From Methyloversatilis sp. (GTDB lineage: Bacteria; Pseudomonadota; Gammaproteobacteria; Burkholderiales; Rhodocyclaceae), in NCBI RefSeq assembly GCF_030698125.1, contig NZ_JAUYNV010000006.1, forward strand, positions 186,001 to 250,000: DNA of 64,000 nt, in the 5' to 3' direction. Within the stretch, counting starts at the first letter, position 1. The number at the start of each line of letters is the position of its first letter. The position numbers and the translations under genes are program-made. Shown in pieces: positions 49,537 through 58,184 of this stretch. Under the pieces are notes generated by a model. It worked only from the letters and a program-made list of their open reading frames with translations, was not told the origin of the DNA and ran no database searches.

Positions 49537-49567
49537 GTAGGTTGGGGTGAGCGCAGCGATGCCCAAC
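49537..49567 (+). repeat. 31-bp REP-like element, copy 5
   Basis: Perfect copy, direct orientation, 54 bases past the stop of the ABC exporter gene. The reverse-then-direct order repeats that of copies 1 and 2. Confidence 0.9.
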
Positions 49568-49620
49568 TCCGACCCATGCAAGAGGCCGCCACATCCCCCG
49601 CCGCACCGTGACAACACGCA

Positions 49621-51333
49621 TCAACCCGGCTTCGCCGCGGCGAGCGCGACGAACTGCCCGGCGTCCATCGTGAGCACGCGGCCCATGCGTTCGAAGGCGC
49701 GCGGCCGGTGCGCGATCAGGATGACCGTGCGGCCGGGCGCGTGATCGGTCATCAGCGCGTCGATCACGCGCGCTTCGGTGTCGGCGTCCAGCGCCGACGT
49801 GGCCTCGTCCAGCAGCAGCACGGGCGCATCGCGCAGCACGGCGCGCGCAATGCCGACGCGCTGGCGCTGGCCACCTGACAAGCTGTGTCCTTTCTCGCCG
49901 ACCGGACTGTCGAGGCCGTCGGGCAGCAGCGCGATCACGTCTTCGAGTTGCGCGATGCGGCAGGCATTGAGCAGGTCGAGTTCGCTCACGTCGCGGCCCA
50001 GCGTCAGGTTGTCGCGCAGCGACAGGCTGAACAGTTCGGTTTCCTGCGGTACCACGGCGATCTGGTGCAGCAGCGCCTCGTGCCGGATGTCCGACAGCGG
50101 CACCTCGTCGACCGCCAGCCGTCCCGATTCCGGCGGGTAGAGCGCGAGCAGCAGCTTGACCAGCGTGCTCTTGCCGGACCCCGAGCGTCCGGCGATGCCG
50201 ACGTGCTCGCCGCGCCGAATCGTGAAATCGAGCGGGCCGAGCACGCGCCGGCCGTCGTGCGCAAAGGTGAGCGCTTCGGCGTGCAGCACCTGCCAGTCCG
50301 TCGGCCAGTCCAGCGTGCCGTGCTGCGCGGTCTGCGGCGCGAACAGCGGCATCATGCGGCCGAGGTTGGAGGTGCGTTCGATCATGGTCTGCACGCGGTC
50401 GGTCATGTCCATCGACGCTTCGCGCAGCGTGTTGAAGTAGGCGGTGTAGGTGAGCACCAGCCCGACCGACAGTCCGCCTTCCATCACGCCCCAGGCCACA
50501 CCCAGTATGTAGAGCGACCAGGCCAGCGCGGTATGCAGCTGGAACAGCATCCATTTGGTATTGGTCAGCCGCAGCCGGCGGTAGGCGAAGTCGCGCGCGG
50601 CCTGTTCGCGTGCGGCGACCCGCGCCGTCATGTCGGCGCCGGCATTCATCGCCTTCACCGACAGGATGTTGGCGGCGCTCTCGACGAAGCTGCCGCTGGC
50701 ATTTTCCATCGACGCGTTGATCTGGTCCGACAGTTTCGCGATGCGCCGGTAGAAGTACCACTCGATGAAGCCGAGTACGCCGCAGTAGTACAGGAAGAAG
50801 AACACCGTGGCCGGGTGCAGCAGCATGCAGGCGATCAGCGCGCCGAAGAAGGCACCGGATGCCGTGAGCAGCGCATTGACCAGATCGCTGGTCCAGTCGC
50901 GCACCGCGTCGGCGCCGGTCAGCACGCGCTGTGCCTTGTTGCCGGTGCTTTCCTTCTGATGCCAGCCAAGCGAAAAGCCGAGCAGGCGCTCGAAGCCCCA
51001 CACCTTGGCGCGCATGCGGGCATCGATCGACATGCGGCCGATCACCCGCTTGGTGGACAGCCGCACCAGCGCAACCACCGCGTGCGCCACGCCCAGCGTG
51101 GCGATCAGCGTGTACATCGGCGTCAGAGAATCGCCGCGCTGCCAGCCGATCAGGAAGTCGGCGACCTGACCGATCAGGAAGGGCGGCAGCATCGGGTAGA
51201 ACTGCACCACGCCGAGCACGCAGATGAACAGCAGATAGCGTCGCCGGTCCGTGTCCAGAAAGAACCGGATGGCGCGCGGGACGTCGGTCAGGCGGAAGTG
51301 CGCGTCGGCGCGCAGGTTGCGGGAGTCGTTCAC
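49621..51333 (-). CDS. ABC transporter, fused membrane and ATP-binding domains (exporter type)
   Basis: 570 residues. Six helices lie in about 25-310 (RYLLFICVLGVVQFYPMLPPFLIGQVADFLI first). The nucleotide-binding domain has Walker A GRSGSGKST, Q-loop PQETELFSLSLRDNLTLG, signature SLSGGQRQRVGIARAV, Walker B VLLLDEATSALD and H-loop IAHRPRAF. This is a half-size exporter that works as a dimer. It resembles MsbA/HlyB-type lipid or peptide exporters, and the cargo is unknown. It is 50 bases downstream of the transglutaminase-like gene, in a run of three minus-strand genes (TlpA-like, transglutaminase, ABC). Confidence 0.88.
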   Translation of the reverse strand: MNDSRNLRADAHFRLTDVPRAIRFFLDTDRRRYLLFICVLGVVQFYPMLPPFLIGQVADFLIGWQRGDSLTPMYTLIATLGVAHAVVALVRLSTKRVIGRMSIDARMRAKVWGFERLLGFSLGWHQKESTGNKAQRVLTGADAVRDWTSDLVNALLTASGAFFGALIACMLLHPATVFFFLYYCGVLGFIEWYFYRRIAKLSDQINASMENASGSFVESAANILSVKAMNAGADMTARVAAREQAARDFAYRRLRLTNTKWMLFQLHTALAWSLYILGVAWGVMEGGLSVGLVLTYTAYFNTLREASMDMTDRVQTMIERTSNLGRMMPLFAPQTAQHGTLDWPTDWQVLHAEALTFAHDGRRVLGPLDFTIRRGEHVGIAGRSGSGKSTLVKLLLALYPPESGRLAVDEVPLSDIRHEALLHQIAVVPQETELFSLSLRDNLTLGRDVSELDLLNACRIAQLEDVIALLPDGLDSPVGEKGHSLSGGQRQRVGIARAVLRDAPVLLLDEATSALDADTEARVIDALMTDHAPGRTVILIAHRPRAFERMGRVLTMDAGQFVALAAAKPG

Positions 51334-51382
51334 GATGACGGACCGGCGCGCCGGACGGCCGCGCCGGCGGACGCAGTCGGGC

Positions 51383-52480
51383 TCAGGCGGTCACTTCCTT
51401 CGACGTGATGCTGTAGACGAAGCTGGCCGCATCGAGGCTGTCGGCGCGCCCGGCGGATGTTTCCAGCTGCGGATACATCAGGAACGGGATGGCCGGCCCG
51501 GTCGCTTCCGGCAGCTTCAGGTCGTGCGCCACGTTGTAGGCCAGCCAGTTCATTTCCCACGAACCGAACAGCGCCTTGCGCGCAGCCACCACGACGTCGT
51601 CCTTCAGCGTCAGGCCCGGGCGCTCTTCCAGCACCACCTTGCGCACGTCGGCCGGATCGACCGGCACCCAGCCGAAGCCGGCCAGCCACACTTCGGCGCG
51701 GCAGTGCTGCGCCTTCGTGATGTCGCCCGCCTTGCCCAGGCTCTTGTAGCCGAATTTCGAATCCGCCACGCGCACGCCGTATACGTCGCGCGCCGGCAGG
51801 CCGGCGGCGCGGGCCAGACCGACGAACAGCGCATTCAGGTCGGCGCACTTGCCGCTCAGGTTGCCGCTCTCCAGCATGCTGCGGATGTCGCCCAGACCGC
51901 AGCCGCGCGTTTTCGGGTTGCGTTCGGTGTTGTCGCAGATCCACTCGTACAGCGCGCGGGCGCGCTCGATGTCGTTGCCCGCACCCCGGGTGATCTTCAG
52001 CGCGGTGTCGCGCACGATGCCGTCGGTCGGCAGCAGTTCGGTGGCCTGCGTGTAGAGTTTGTGCGATTGCGCATCGAGCGGCGCGACGGCGCCTGGCCGG
52101 CTGAAATCGATTGCGCGATCGCGCGTCGCGAAGCGGTTCACCAGTTCGATCACCGGCGCCTCCTGACCGGCGCGCCACTGCGCCACCAGCATCCTGGCGC
52201 CATACACGGTGTCTTCCGCGATGCCGGCGCGCGCGGCGTTGCCCTGCCAGTCGCTGGCCAGCGGTTTGATCCAGTCCGGGTTGTCGATCGACGGCAACGG
52301 AATCCATGCCGTGGCCACCTCGCCGCGCGTGACCGGCGTGACGACGGTGGTCACCTCGAAGGTGCGCCAGCCGGCGTCCGGCGACGGATTGAAGGCGGGC
52401 TGCGCGGCAGAGCCGGCCAGCGGCAGCATGCCGGACAGGCCGGCCAGTGCGGAAGACTGGATGAAACGACGACGATCCAT
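51383..52480 (-). CDS. Periplasmic transglutaminase-like protein
   Basis: 365 residues. MDRRRFIQSSALAGLSGMLPLAGSAAQ is a twin-arginine-like signal (RRRFIQ). The transglutaminase core has the cysteine in SGKCADLNALFVGLARAAGLPAR (C212), the histidine in QHCRAEVWLAGFGWVPVDPAD (H259) and the aspartate at D275, an intact Cys-His-Asp triad in the order of bacterial papain-like transglutaminases. These usually hydrolyse or re-form peptide bonds. The Tat signal suggests it is exported folded. TlpA-like thioredoxin lies 25 bases upstream, the ABC exporter 49 bases downstream; the three probably share a transcript. Confidence 0.87.
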   Translation of the reverse strand: MDRRRFIQSSALAGLSGMLPLAGSAAQPAFNPSPDAGWRTFEVTTVVTPVTRGEVATAWIPLPSIDNPDWIKPLASDWQGNAARAGIAEDTVYGARMLVAQWRAGQEAPVIELVNRFATRDRAIDFSRPGAVAPLDAQSHKLYTQATELLPTDGIVRDTALKITRGAGNDIERARALYEWICDNTERNPKTRGCGLGDIRSMLESGNLSGKCADLNALFVGLARAAGLPARDVYGVRVADSKFGYKSLGKAGDITKAQHCRAEVWLAGFGWVPVDPADVRKVVLEERPGLTLKDDVVVAARKALFGSWEMNWLAYNVAHDLKLPEATGPAIPFLMYPQLETSAGRADSLDAASFVYSITSKEVTA

Positions 52481-52505
52481 GATGACACTCCGATTGATTC
52501 AACAG

Positions 52506-53030
52506 CTATTTCAACAGACGCCGCAGCCGTTCCAGCACCGCGTCGTCCTCCCATTCGATCACGCCCTGCGCGCGCGCCACGATGCGATGCTGCCGGTCCA
52601 GGATCACCGTACAGGGCAGCAGACGCGCACCCCACAGCCGGCTCAGCCGCTGGTCGCGGTCGTGCAGCACCGGCAGCGCAAGGCGGGCGCGCTGCATGAA
52701 CAGCGCGGCATCGGCTTCGCGGTCGGCCACCGCCACGGTCAGCACGACCAGTCCGGTGCCCGCCAGCTTCGTCGGCAGGCGCGCCAGCGCCGGCATTTCG
52801 TCGCGGCAGGGCTCGCACCACGAGGCCCAGAAATTGATCACCAGCGGCTGACCGGCATGGCGGGCAAGCTGCTGCGCCAGCCGCACATCGTCGCCCACCG
52901 GGGCCGCCGTCGGTGTTTCGGTCACCAATCCGGCAACCGACCCGGCGGCTGACGCCGTGCCGCACAGGGCAAGCCAGAGCAGAAAGGGTGGCAGCGCGCC
53001 CATTGCGGCGCCGCGAAGTGTCGCCCACAT
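52506..53030 (-). CDS. TlpA-like periplasmic thioredoxin
   Basis: 174 residues from ATG 53030. Signal peptide MWATLRGAAMGALPPFLLWLALCGTASA, then a TlpA/ResA-type thioredoxin domain with LVINFWASWCEPCRDEMPALARLP (C72-E-P-C75) and the cis-proline in RLLPCTVILDRQHRI. It would reduce disulfides or assist cytochrome c or Cys-protein maturation in the periplasm. The residue before the cis-proline strand (LLPC) gives a third cysteine, unusual there. AGGGAAG upstream supports this start; an ATG at 53087 adds 19 polar residues without a ribosome site. Confidence 0.87.
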   Translation of the reverse strand: MWATLRGAAMGALPPFLLWLALCGTASAAGSVAGLVTETPTAAPVGDDVRLAQQLARHAGQPLVINFWASWCEPCRDEMPALARLPTKLAGTGLVVLTVAVADREADAALFMQRARLALPVLHDRDQRLSRLWGARLLPCTVILDRQHRIVARAQGVIEWEDDAVLERLRRLLK

Positions 53031-53156
53031 CGAAGTTTTCGTCTTCCCTTTTGTTCGATTGCCGGTTTGTGTTGCGCCGACGGACATCAAGCGGCTGTCA
53101 TGGTTGCGTCACCGCACCGTCATGTTGCTGCATTGGCCGGTCGCGACACTGCGCGG

Positions 53157-54389
53157 ATGCGACCGGATGACACCGACGACGAACTCGCCTTCACCGTGGA
53201 ACGACTGCACGCGGCAGACGAACCGCTGCGCATCGCCGTGGTGACGGAAACCTATCCACCGGAAATCAACGGCGTCGCCATGAGCCTCAAGCGCATGCTC
53301 GACGGTCTGCTGGCGCGCGGTCACCGCATCCAGCTGATCCGGCCGCGCCAGCACGCGGACGATACCGCGATGCAGTCGGGCGCGCTGCACGAAGTGCTGG
53401 CGCGCGGCATGCCCATTCCGCGCTACGGAACGCTGCGCGTCGGCCTGCCCGCCAAGCAGAAGCTGGCCCGGTTGTGGGCGGTCGAACGGCCGGACCTGGT
53501 GCATCTGGTCACCGAAGGTCCGCTCGGCTGGTCAGCCATGGCGGGCGCACGCAAGCTGAAGCTGCCGGTGACCAGCGATTTCCGCACCAATTTCGACGCC
53601 TACAGCGCGCACTACGGCATCCGCTGGCTCAAGCGCCCGATCTCCGCCTACCTGCGCCGCTTCCATAACATGGGTCACGAAACCTTCGTGCCGACTCGTG
53701 CCATGCAGGCGCAACTGATCGATTGCGGCTACCGCAACGTCGAGGTGGTGGCGCGCGGCGTCGATACGCGGCTGTTTTCGCCGCAGCGGCGCAGCGCGGC
53801 GCTGCGCACCGCCTGGGGCGTCGGCGAGCGCGACCCGGTGGTGGCATTTGTCAGCCGGCTGGCGCCGGAAAAGAACCTCGACCTCGTGGCGCGCGCCTTC
53901 GAAGCGCTGCGTGCGCAACGGCCGCGGGCCCGCATGCTGTGGGTGGGCGATGGCCCGGCGCGTGAAACGCTGGCGCGGCAGTATCCGCATCACCTGTTTG
54001 CCGGCATGCGCACCGGCGACGATCTGGCCACCCATTACGCCAGCGCCGACCTGTTCCTGTTCGGCAGCCTGACCGAAACCTTCGGCAATGTGCTGACCGA
54101 GGCGCTGGCCAGCGGACTGCCGGTGGTGAGCTATGCGCAGGCGGCCGCGGCTGAACTGGTGGTGCCGGAGCACAACGGGCTGCTGGCCGCGCCGGGCGAC
54201 GAAAACACCTTCATCGCGCAGGCAGTGCGCGCAGGGCTCGATGACGATCTGCGCGCCGGCATGGCGGTGCACGCGCGTGCCAGCGTCGAACAGCTGGGCT
54301 GGGACAGCGTGGTGGACGCCTTTGCCGGCCGCCTGCGCGCCACGGTGCGCAATGCGGAGGCACTGCGCAGCGCGCGTTCGCGCGGCTGA
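53157..54389 (+). CDS. Glycosyltransferase family 4 protein
   Basis: 410 residues. RIAVVTETYPPEINGVAMSLKRMLDGLLARGH is the usual N-terminal Rossmann half, and the C-terminal half has FVSRLAPEKNLDLVARAF and SLTETFGNVLTEALASGLPVVSY, the GT4 E-x7-E motif. It looks like the lipid-linked alpha-mannosyl/glucosyl (SqdX/MgtA-like) subgroup that uses UDP- or GDP-sugars to glycosylate diacylglycerol or similar acceptors; a more exact role is not readable. I start at 53157 (MRPDDTDDE) but an upstream ATG at 53100 is possible, as no clear ribosome site marks either. The TlpA-like gene diverges. Confidence 0.85.
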   Translation: MRPDDTDDELAFTVERLHAADEPLRIAVVTETYPPEINGVAMSLKRMLDGLLARGHRIQLIRPRQHADDTAMQSGALHEVLARGMPIPRYGTLRVGLPAKQKLARLWAVERPDLVHLVTEGPLGWSAMAGARKLKLPVTSDFRTNFDAYSAHYGIRWLKRPISAYLRRFHNMGHETFVPTRAMQAQLIDCGYRNVEVVARGVDTRLFSPQRRSAALRTAWGVGERDPVVAFVSRLAPEKNLDLVARAFEALRAQRPRARMLWVGDGPARETLARQYPHHLFAGMRTGDDLATHYASADLFLFGSLTETFGNVLTEALASGLPVVSYAQAAAAELVVPEHNGLLAAPGDENTFIAQAVRAGLDDDLRAGMAVHARASVEQLGWDSVVDAFAGRLRATVRNAEALRSARSRG

Positions 54390-54440
54390 AACGGCGGCGG
54401 AAGCCCGTATACTCGCGCTTTTCGCCACCGGTCTGCCTTC

Positions 54441-55379
54441 ATGTCCGTCCTCATCTGCGGCTCCATCGCCTACGACACGATCATGGTGTTCCCCGATCGT
54501 TTCAAGCAGCACATCCTGCCCGACCAGATACACATCCTGAACGTGGCCTTCCTGGTGCCCGACATGCGGCGCGAATTCGGTGGCTGTGCCGGCAACATCG
54601 CCTACAACCTGAAGCTGCTGGGCGGCGAGCCGCTGATCATGGCCACGGTCGGCCACGACGCCGGCCCCTACATGGACCGCCTCGCGTCGCTCGCCATCCC
54701 GGCGACCCATGTGCGACGCGTCGACACCGCCTTCACCGCCCAGGCCTTCATCACGACCGATCTCGACGACAACCAGATCACCGCCTTCCACCCGGGCGCG
54801 ATGAATGTGTCGCACGAAAACAGCGTGTCCGATGCCGCGGGCGTCAAACTGGGCATCATCGCGCCCGATGGCCGTGACGGCATGATTTCGCACGCGCGCC
54901 AGTTTGCCGACGCCGGCATCCCGTTCGTGTTCGATCCGGGTCAGGGCCTGCCGATGTTCGGCGGCGACGATCTGCTGAATTTCCTGGATCTTGCGCGCTG
55001 GTGCACGGTCAATGACTATGAAGCCCGCCTGTTGTGCGAGCGCACCGGTCTGACCGAAATGCAGATCGCGGAGCGGGTCGAGGCGCTCATCGTGACGCGC
55101 GGCGCCGAAGGCTCGCGCGTCTACACCGGTGGCTCGGTGACCGAAGTGGCCTGCGTGCCGGCCGACGCGCTGACCGACCCGACCGGTTGCGGCGACGCCT
55201 ACCGCGGCGGCCTGCTGTACGGCCTGTCGCGCGGCGCTGACATCATCGCCTCGGCGCGTCTGGCGTCGGTCATGGGATCGATCAAGATCGCCAGCCGGGG
55301 CGGGCAGAACCACCTGCCGACGCGAGACGACGTCGCCGCCCGTCATCGCGCCGCCTTCGGCACTGCGCTGGCCTTCTGA
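54441..55379 (+). CDS. PfkB family carbohydrate/nucleoside kinase
   Basis: 312 residues, ribokinase fold. The N-terminal substrate part has MSVLICGSIAYDTIMVF and EFGGCAGNIAYNLKLLGGEP (glycine-pair loop), and the C-terminal ATP site is LTDPTGCGDAYRGGLLYGL, with the catalytic aspartate in GCGDAYRGG and the anion hole before it. VTRGAEGS is the ATP contact. Members phosphorylate sugars or adenosine; the FGGCAGNIAYNL form is common in proteins annotated as adenosine kinase, but substrate needs testing. It begins 51 bases after the GT4 gene and is probably co-transcribed. Confidence 0.88.
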   Translation: MSVLICGSIAYDTIMVFPDRFKQHILPDQIHILNVAFLVPDMRREFGGCAGNIAYNLKLLGGEPLIMATVGHDAGPYMDRLASLAIPATHVRRVDTAFTAQAFITTDLDDNQITAFHPGAMNVSHENSVSDAAGVKLGIIAPDGRDGMISHARQFADAGIPFVFDPGQGLPMFGGDDLLNFLDLARWCTVNDYEARLLCERTGLTEMQIAERVEALIVTRGAEGSRVYTGGSVTEVACVPADALTDPTGCGDAYRGGLLYGLSRGADIIASARLASVMGSIKIASRGGQNHLPTRDDVAARHRAAFGTALAF

Positions 55380-55501
55380 GGGCCAGGGCGACGGTTGGGG
55401 AGCCGAAACATGCGCTCACCATTGGCCGGCTGACGCACCGTGCGGCGCGCGGTAAAAGGTGAACATGGCCGCGATGTCGCGGCCGAATACGGAGAAGCAT
55501 C

Positions 55502-55945
55502 ATGAATCGCATCGCATTGCCCGCCCTGTTGCTGGCCGGCATCGTTCTCGCAGGTTGTCAGTCCAGCCTGTCGGGAGACACCTATTCGCGCGAACAGGCG
55601 CGGCGCGAAATGTCGGTCCGCCAGGGAACGGTCGAAAGCGTCCGCGCGATCACGATTGAGGGCACGAAATCGAACATCGGTACCGCTGCGGGCGCAGCAG
55701 TGGGCGGTCTGGCCGGCGGTCAGGGCTCCACGGCGGGTGCCATCGCCGGCGCCGTGGTGGGCGGTGTGGCCGGCGCCTTCATCGAGGAAGGTGCGACCCG
55801 CCGCAAGGGGCAGGAAATCACGATACGGCTCGACACCGGCAATGTGATTGCGGTGGTGCAGGAGGGCGACGAGAAGTTCGCGATCGGCGAGCGCGTCCGC
55901 CTGGTCGGCGCCAGCGGCAACACCCGGGTGACGCGCGCGCAATGA
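55502..55945 (+). CDS. Glycine-zipper outer-membrane lipoprotein (SlyB-like)
   Basis: 147 residues. Lipobox LLAGIVLAGCQSS (cysteine 19) marks a lipoprotein; the absence of Asp after Cys directs it to the outer membrane. TAAGAAVGGLAGGQGSTAGAIAGAVVGGVAGAFIEEG is a glycine-zipper double helix, the 17-kDa antigen/SlyB family hallmark. SlyB helps stabilise the outer membrane under envelope stress and is often PhoP-controlled; no such box was seen here. A good ribosome site (GGAGAAGC) precedes the ATG. Overlaps the YchJ gene by four bases. Confidence 0.9.
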   Translation: MNRIALPALLLAGIVLAGCQSSLSGDTYSREQARREMSVRQGTVESVRAITIEGTKSNIGTAAGAAVGGLAGGQGSTAGAIAGAVVGGVAGAFIEEGATRRKGQEITIRLDTGNVIAVVQEGDEKFAIGERVRLVGASGNTRVTRAQ

Positions 55946-56316
55946 GCGTGTGCCCGTGCGGCAGCGGTCGCCTCGCGGCCGACTGCTGCGCACGGCATCA
56001 CGCCGGCGAACCGGCTGCTACGCCCGAAGCATTGATGCGCTCGCGCTACAGCGCCTACGTGCTCGGTCTGACCGACTACCTTCTCGCCACCTGGCACCCG
56101 ACGACACGTCCGGCCATCCTGACGCTCGACGAGGTTGGGTTGAAGTGGCTGGGGCTGGATGTGCGTCGCTGCGCGATGCAGGACGCCGATCGCGGCACGG
56201 TCGAATTCGTCGCCCGCAGCAAGCTGGGCGGACGCGCGCACCGGCTGCATGAAACGAGCCGCTTCGTGCGCGAGAACGGTCGCTGGTTCTACCTGGACGG
56301 CGACTTCGCGGCCTGA
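55942..56316 (+). CDS. YchJ family protein with SEC-C metal-binding motif
   Basis: 124 residues, UPF0225/YchJ. MSVCPCGSGRLAADCCARHHAGEP holds the SEC-C zinc motif (CxCxSG...CC). TPEALMRSRYSAYVLGLTDYLLATWHP is the conserved family helix, and the NTF2-like remainder runs to ENGRWFYLDGDF. Function is not known; SEC-C motifs elsewhere bind zinc and contact SecB or ribosomes. It starts inside the SlyB-like gene (ATGA), so both are probably translated together. Confidence 0.9.
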   Translation: MSVCPCGSGRLAADCCARHHAGEPAATPEALMRSRYSAYVLGLTDYLLATWHPTTRPAILTLDEVGLKWLGLDVRRCAMQDADRGTVEFVARSKLGGRAHRLHETSRFVRENGRWFYLDGDFAA

Positions 56317-56364
56317 TTGATCCCTCGGAATCGACCCACCGAAGACGCCTCCGCCCGCGGATGC

Positions 56365-56571
56365 TCAGTAGTCGTCGGCGCCAGCGCTTTCCTCTTCTTC
56401 GTCCTCGTCGTAGCCATCGACCGCCTCTTCCGCCACGCGGGCTTCAAGGAAGGCCTTGAAATCATCCGGGTCGGTGAATTCGTCGATGAACTCGGCAAGG
56501 ATGCCGACGACGGTATCCGGATCCCATTCGCACTCGTCGGCGGCGTCGTGAATCAGCTTTTCGGCACTCAT
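56365..56571 (-). CDS. Small acidic protein of unknown function
   Basis: 68 residues, strongly acidic: it begins MSAEKLIHDAADECEWDPDTVVGILAEFIDE, goes through DPDDFKAFLEARVAEEA and ends in a run of Asp/Glu (DEDEEEESAGADDY). The middle resembles helical, EF-hand-free small proteins found as singletons in betaproteobacteria. GGGAGAAAGCA ahead of the ATG supports a real gene. A role as anti-nucleic-acid mimic or chaperone tail would be pure guesswork. It lies about 115 bases downstream of the GST gene. Confidence 0.7.
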   Translation of the reverse strand: MSAEKLIHDAADECEWDPDTVVGILAEFIDEFTDPDDFKAFLEARVAEEAVDGYDEDEEEESAGADDY

Positions 56572-56686
56572 TGCTTTCTCCCGAAGGACTGGAAAGATGC
56601 GCAGGGCGCAGTGCCGGAAAGCCTAGCACAGGCCGATCCGCGCTTCATCGTGCAGCGCGTCGAACATGTTGTGAAGCGCGACCACG

Positions 56687-57430
56687 TCAAACGCCCGGAG
56701 CCTTGCCGACGGTGTCTGCGTTCTGCCCGAACAGCAGCTTGCTGGAAAGCTCGTCGACCACCGGTTTGTCGCTGATCTGCACACCCCGCAGGTACGCCCG
56801 CACGGTGGCCGCACGGTCGCGGATGCTTTCGTGCCAACGCTTCAGATGCGGAAAGTCGTCCAGATTCATCTGCTGGCGCTTGTGCGGCACGGTCCATGGG
56901 TAGCTCGCCATATCGGCGATGCCGTACTGCCCGCCGGCGATGAAGTCGCGATCGGCCAGGTGCTTGTTCAGCACACCGTACAGGCGCGAGGTTTCGTCGA
57001 CGTAGCGGCGTATCGCGTAGGCGATCGGTTCCGGCGCGTACTGCACGAAATGGTGGTTCTGGCCGGCCATCGGGCCGAGCCCGCCGACTTGCCAGAACAG
57101 CCACTCCAGCGTCTGCACCCGCTGGCGCAGCCCGCCCGGCATGAACTGACCGGTCTTCTCGGCCAGATAGAGCAGGATGGCGCCGGACTCGAACACCGAC
57201 AGCGGTGCGCCGCCATCCGCCGGCGCATGGTCGACGATGGCCGGCATGCGGTTGTTCGGCGAAATGGCGAGAAATTCCGGCCGGAATTGTTCCCCGGCGC
57301 CGATGTTCACCGGCACGATGCGGTGTTCGATGCCGGATTCTTCGAGAAACATCAACACCTTGTAGCCGTTGGGTGTGGGCCAGAAATGAAGGTCGATCAC
57401 GATGTGCTGCCCCGCTGTGGTCACGTCCAT
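56687..57430 (-). CDS. Glutathione S-transferase family protein (YfcG/YghU-like)
   Basis: 247 residues. The thioredoxin-like N domain has HFWPTPNGYKVLMFLEESGIEH, in which TPNG replaces an active-site serine as in nu-class YfcG/YghU, then SPNNRMPAIVDH (cis-proline) and VFESGAILLYLAEKTG. The helical C domain has GPMAGQNHHFVQYAPEPIAYAIRRYVDE and YGIADMASYPW. Such enzymes act as disulfide-bond reductases using glutathione. The product could protect against peroxide. Its promoter faces the MBL hydrolase gene on the other strand. Confidence 0.9.
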   Translation of the reverse strand: MDVTTAGQHIVIDLHFWPTPNGYKVLMFLEESGIEHRIVPVNIGAGEQFRPEFLAISPNNRMPAIVDHAPADGGAPLSVFESGAILLYLAEKTGQFMPGGLRQRVQTLEWLFWQVGGLGPMAGQNHHFVQYAPEPIAYAIRRYVDETSRLYGVLNKHLADRDFIAGGQYGIADMASYPWTVPHKRQQMNLDDFPHLKRWHESIRDRAATVRAYLRGVQISDKPVVDELSSKLLFGQNADTVGKAPGV

Positions 57431-57544
57431 CGACCGTAACCGCTGCCCGCAACGCGCGCCAGTTGCATCTCGCCCTGCGTGTGGCGAATGCCTCGCGCAC
57501 CCACCACGTACAATGCGCGGTTACTGCCTCTTACCGCACGCCGC

Positions 57545-58183
57545 ATGCTCCGTCACGCCATCATTCCGGTCACCCCGTTCGAACAGAACTGCACCCTGCT
57601 GTGGTGCGACGAAACCATGAAGGGCGCCGTGGTGGATCCGGGCGGCAATCTCGAACGGGTGCTGGCCGAAGTCAAACGGCAGGGTGTCACGCTGGAAAAG
57701 ATACTGATCACGCACGGCCATCTCGATCACGCCGGCGCCACGCTGGATCTGGCCGAACAACTCGACCTGCCGATCGAAGGCCCGCACCCGGACGACAAGT
57801 TCTGGATCGACGGCTTTGCCGTGCAGTCGCAGATGTTCGGCTTTCCGCCGTGCCGGCCCTTCGTGCCGACGCGCTGGCTGGCCGACGGCGACACCGTCAC
57901 GGTCGGCAACGTGACGCTCGACGTCGTGCATTGCCCGGGCCACACGCCGGGTCATGTGGTGTTCGTCGACCGCGTCGGCCGGCTGGCCCAGGTCGGCGAC
58001 GTGCTGTTCGCCGGGTCGATCGGCCGCACCGACTTTCCGCGCGGCAACCACGCCGACCTGATCCGCTCGATCCGCGAAAAACTGTTTCCGCTGGGCGACG
58101 ATATCCGCTTCATTCCGGGCCACGGCCCGATGTCGACGTTCGGCGAAGAACGCCAATACAACCCACACGTTGGACAACGCTGA
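57545..58183 (+). CDS. Metallo-beta-lactamase-fold hydrolase (glyoxalase II-like)
   Basis: 212 residues. ILITHGHLDHAGATLDLAEQ is the metal motif (H57, H59, D61, H62), with HCPGHTPGHVVF and a final GHGPMSTFGEERQYNPHV. The size and IRFIPGHGPMSTFGEE ending match the YcbL group of short glyoxalase II-like thiolesterases, which lack the substrate-binding C-terminal helices of GloB. Substrate is probably a glutathione or similar thioester. The ATG at 57545 is used; the stop is one base ahead of the pseudouridine synthase start. Confidence 0.9.
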   Translation: MLRHAIIPVTPFEQNCTLLWCDETMKGAVVDPGGNLERVLAEVKRQGVTLEKILITHGHLDHAGATLDLAEQLDLPIEGPHPDDKFWIDGFAVQSQMFGFPPCRPFVPTRWLADGDTVTVGNVTLDVVHCPGHTPGHVVFVDRVGRLAQVGDVLFAGSIGRTDFPRGNHADLIRSIREKLFPLGDDIRFIPGHGPMSTFGEERQYNPHVGQR

Positions 58184-58184
58184 C

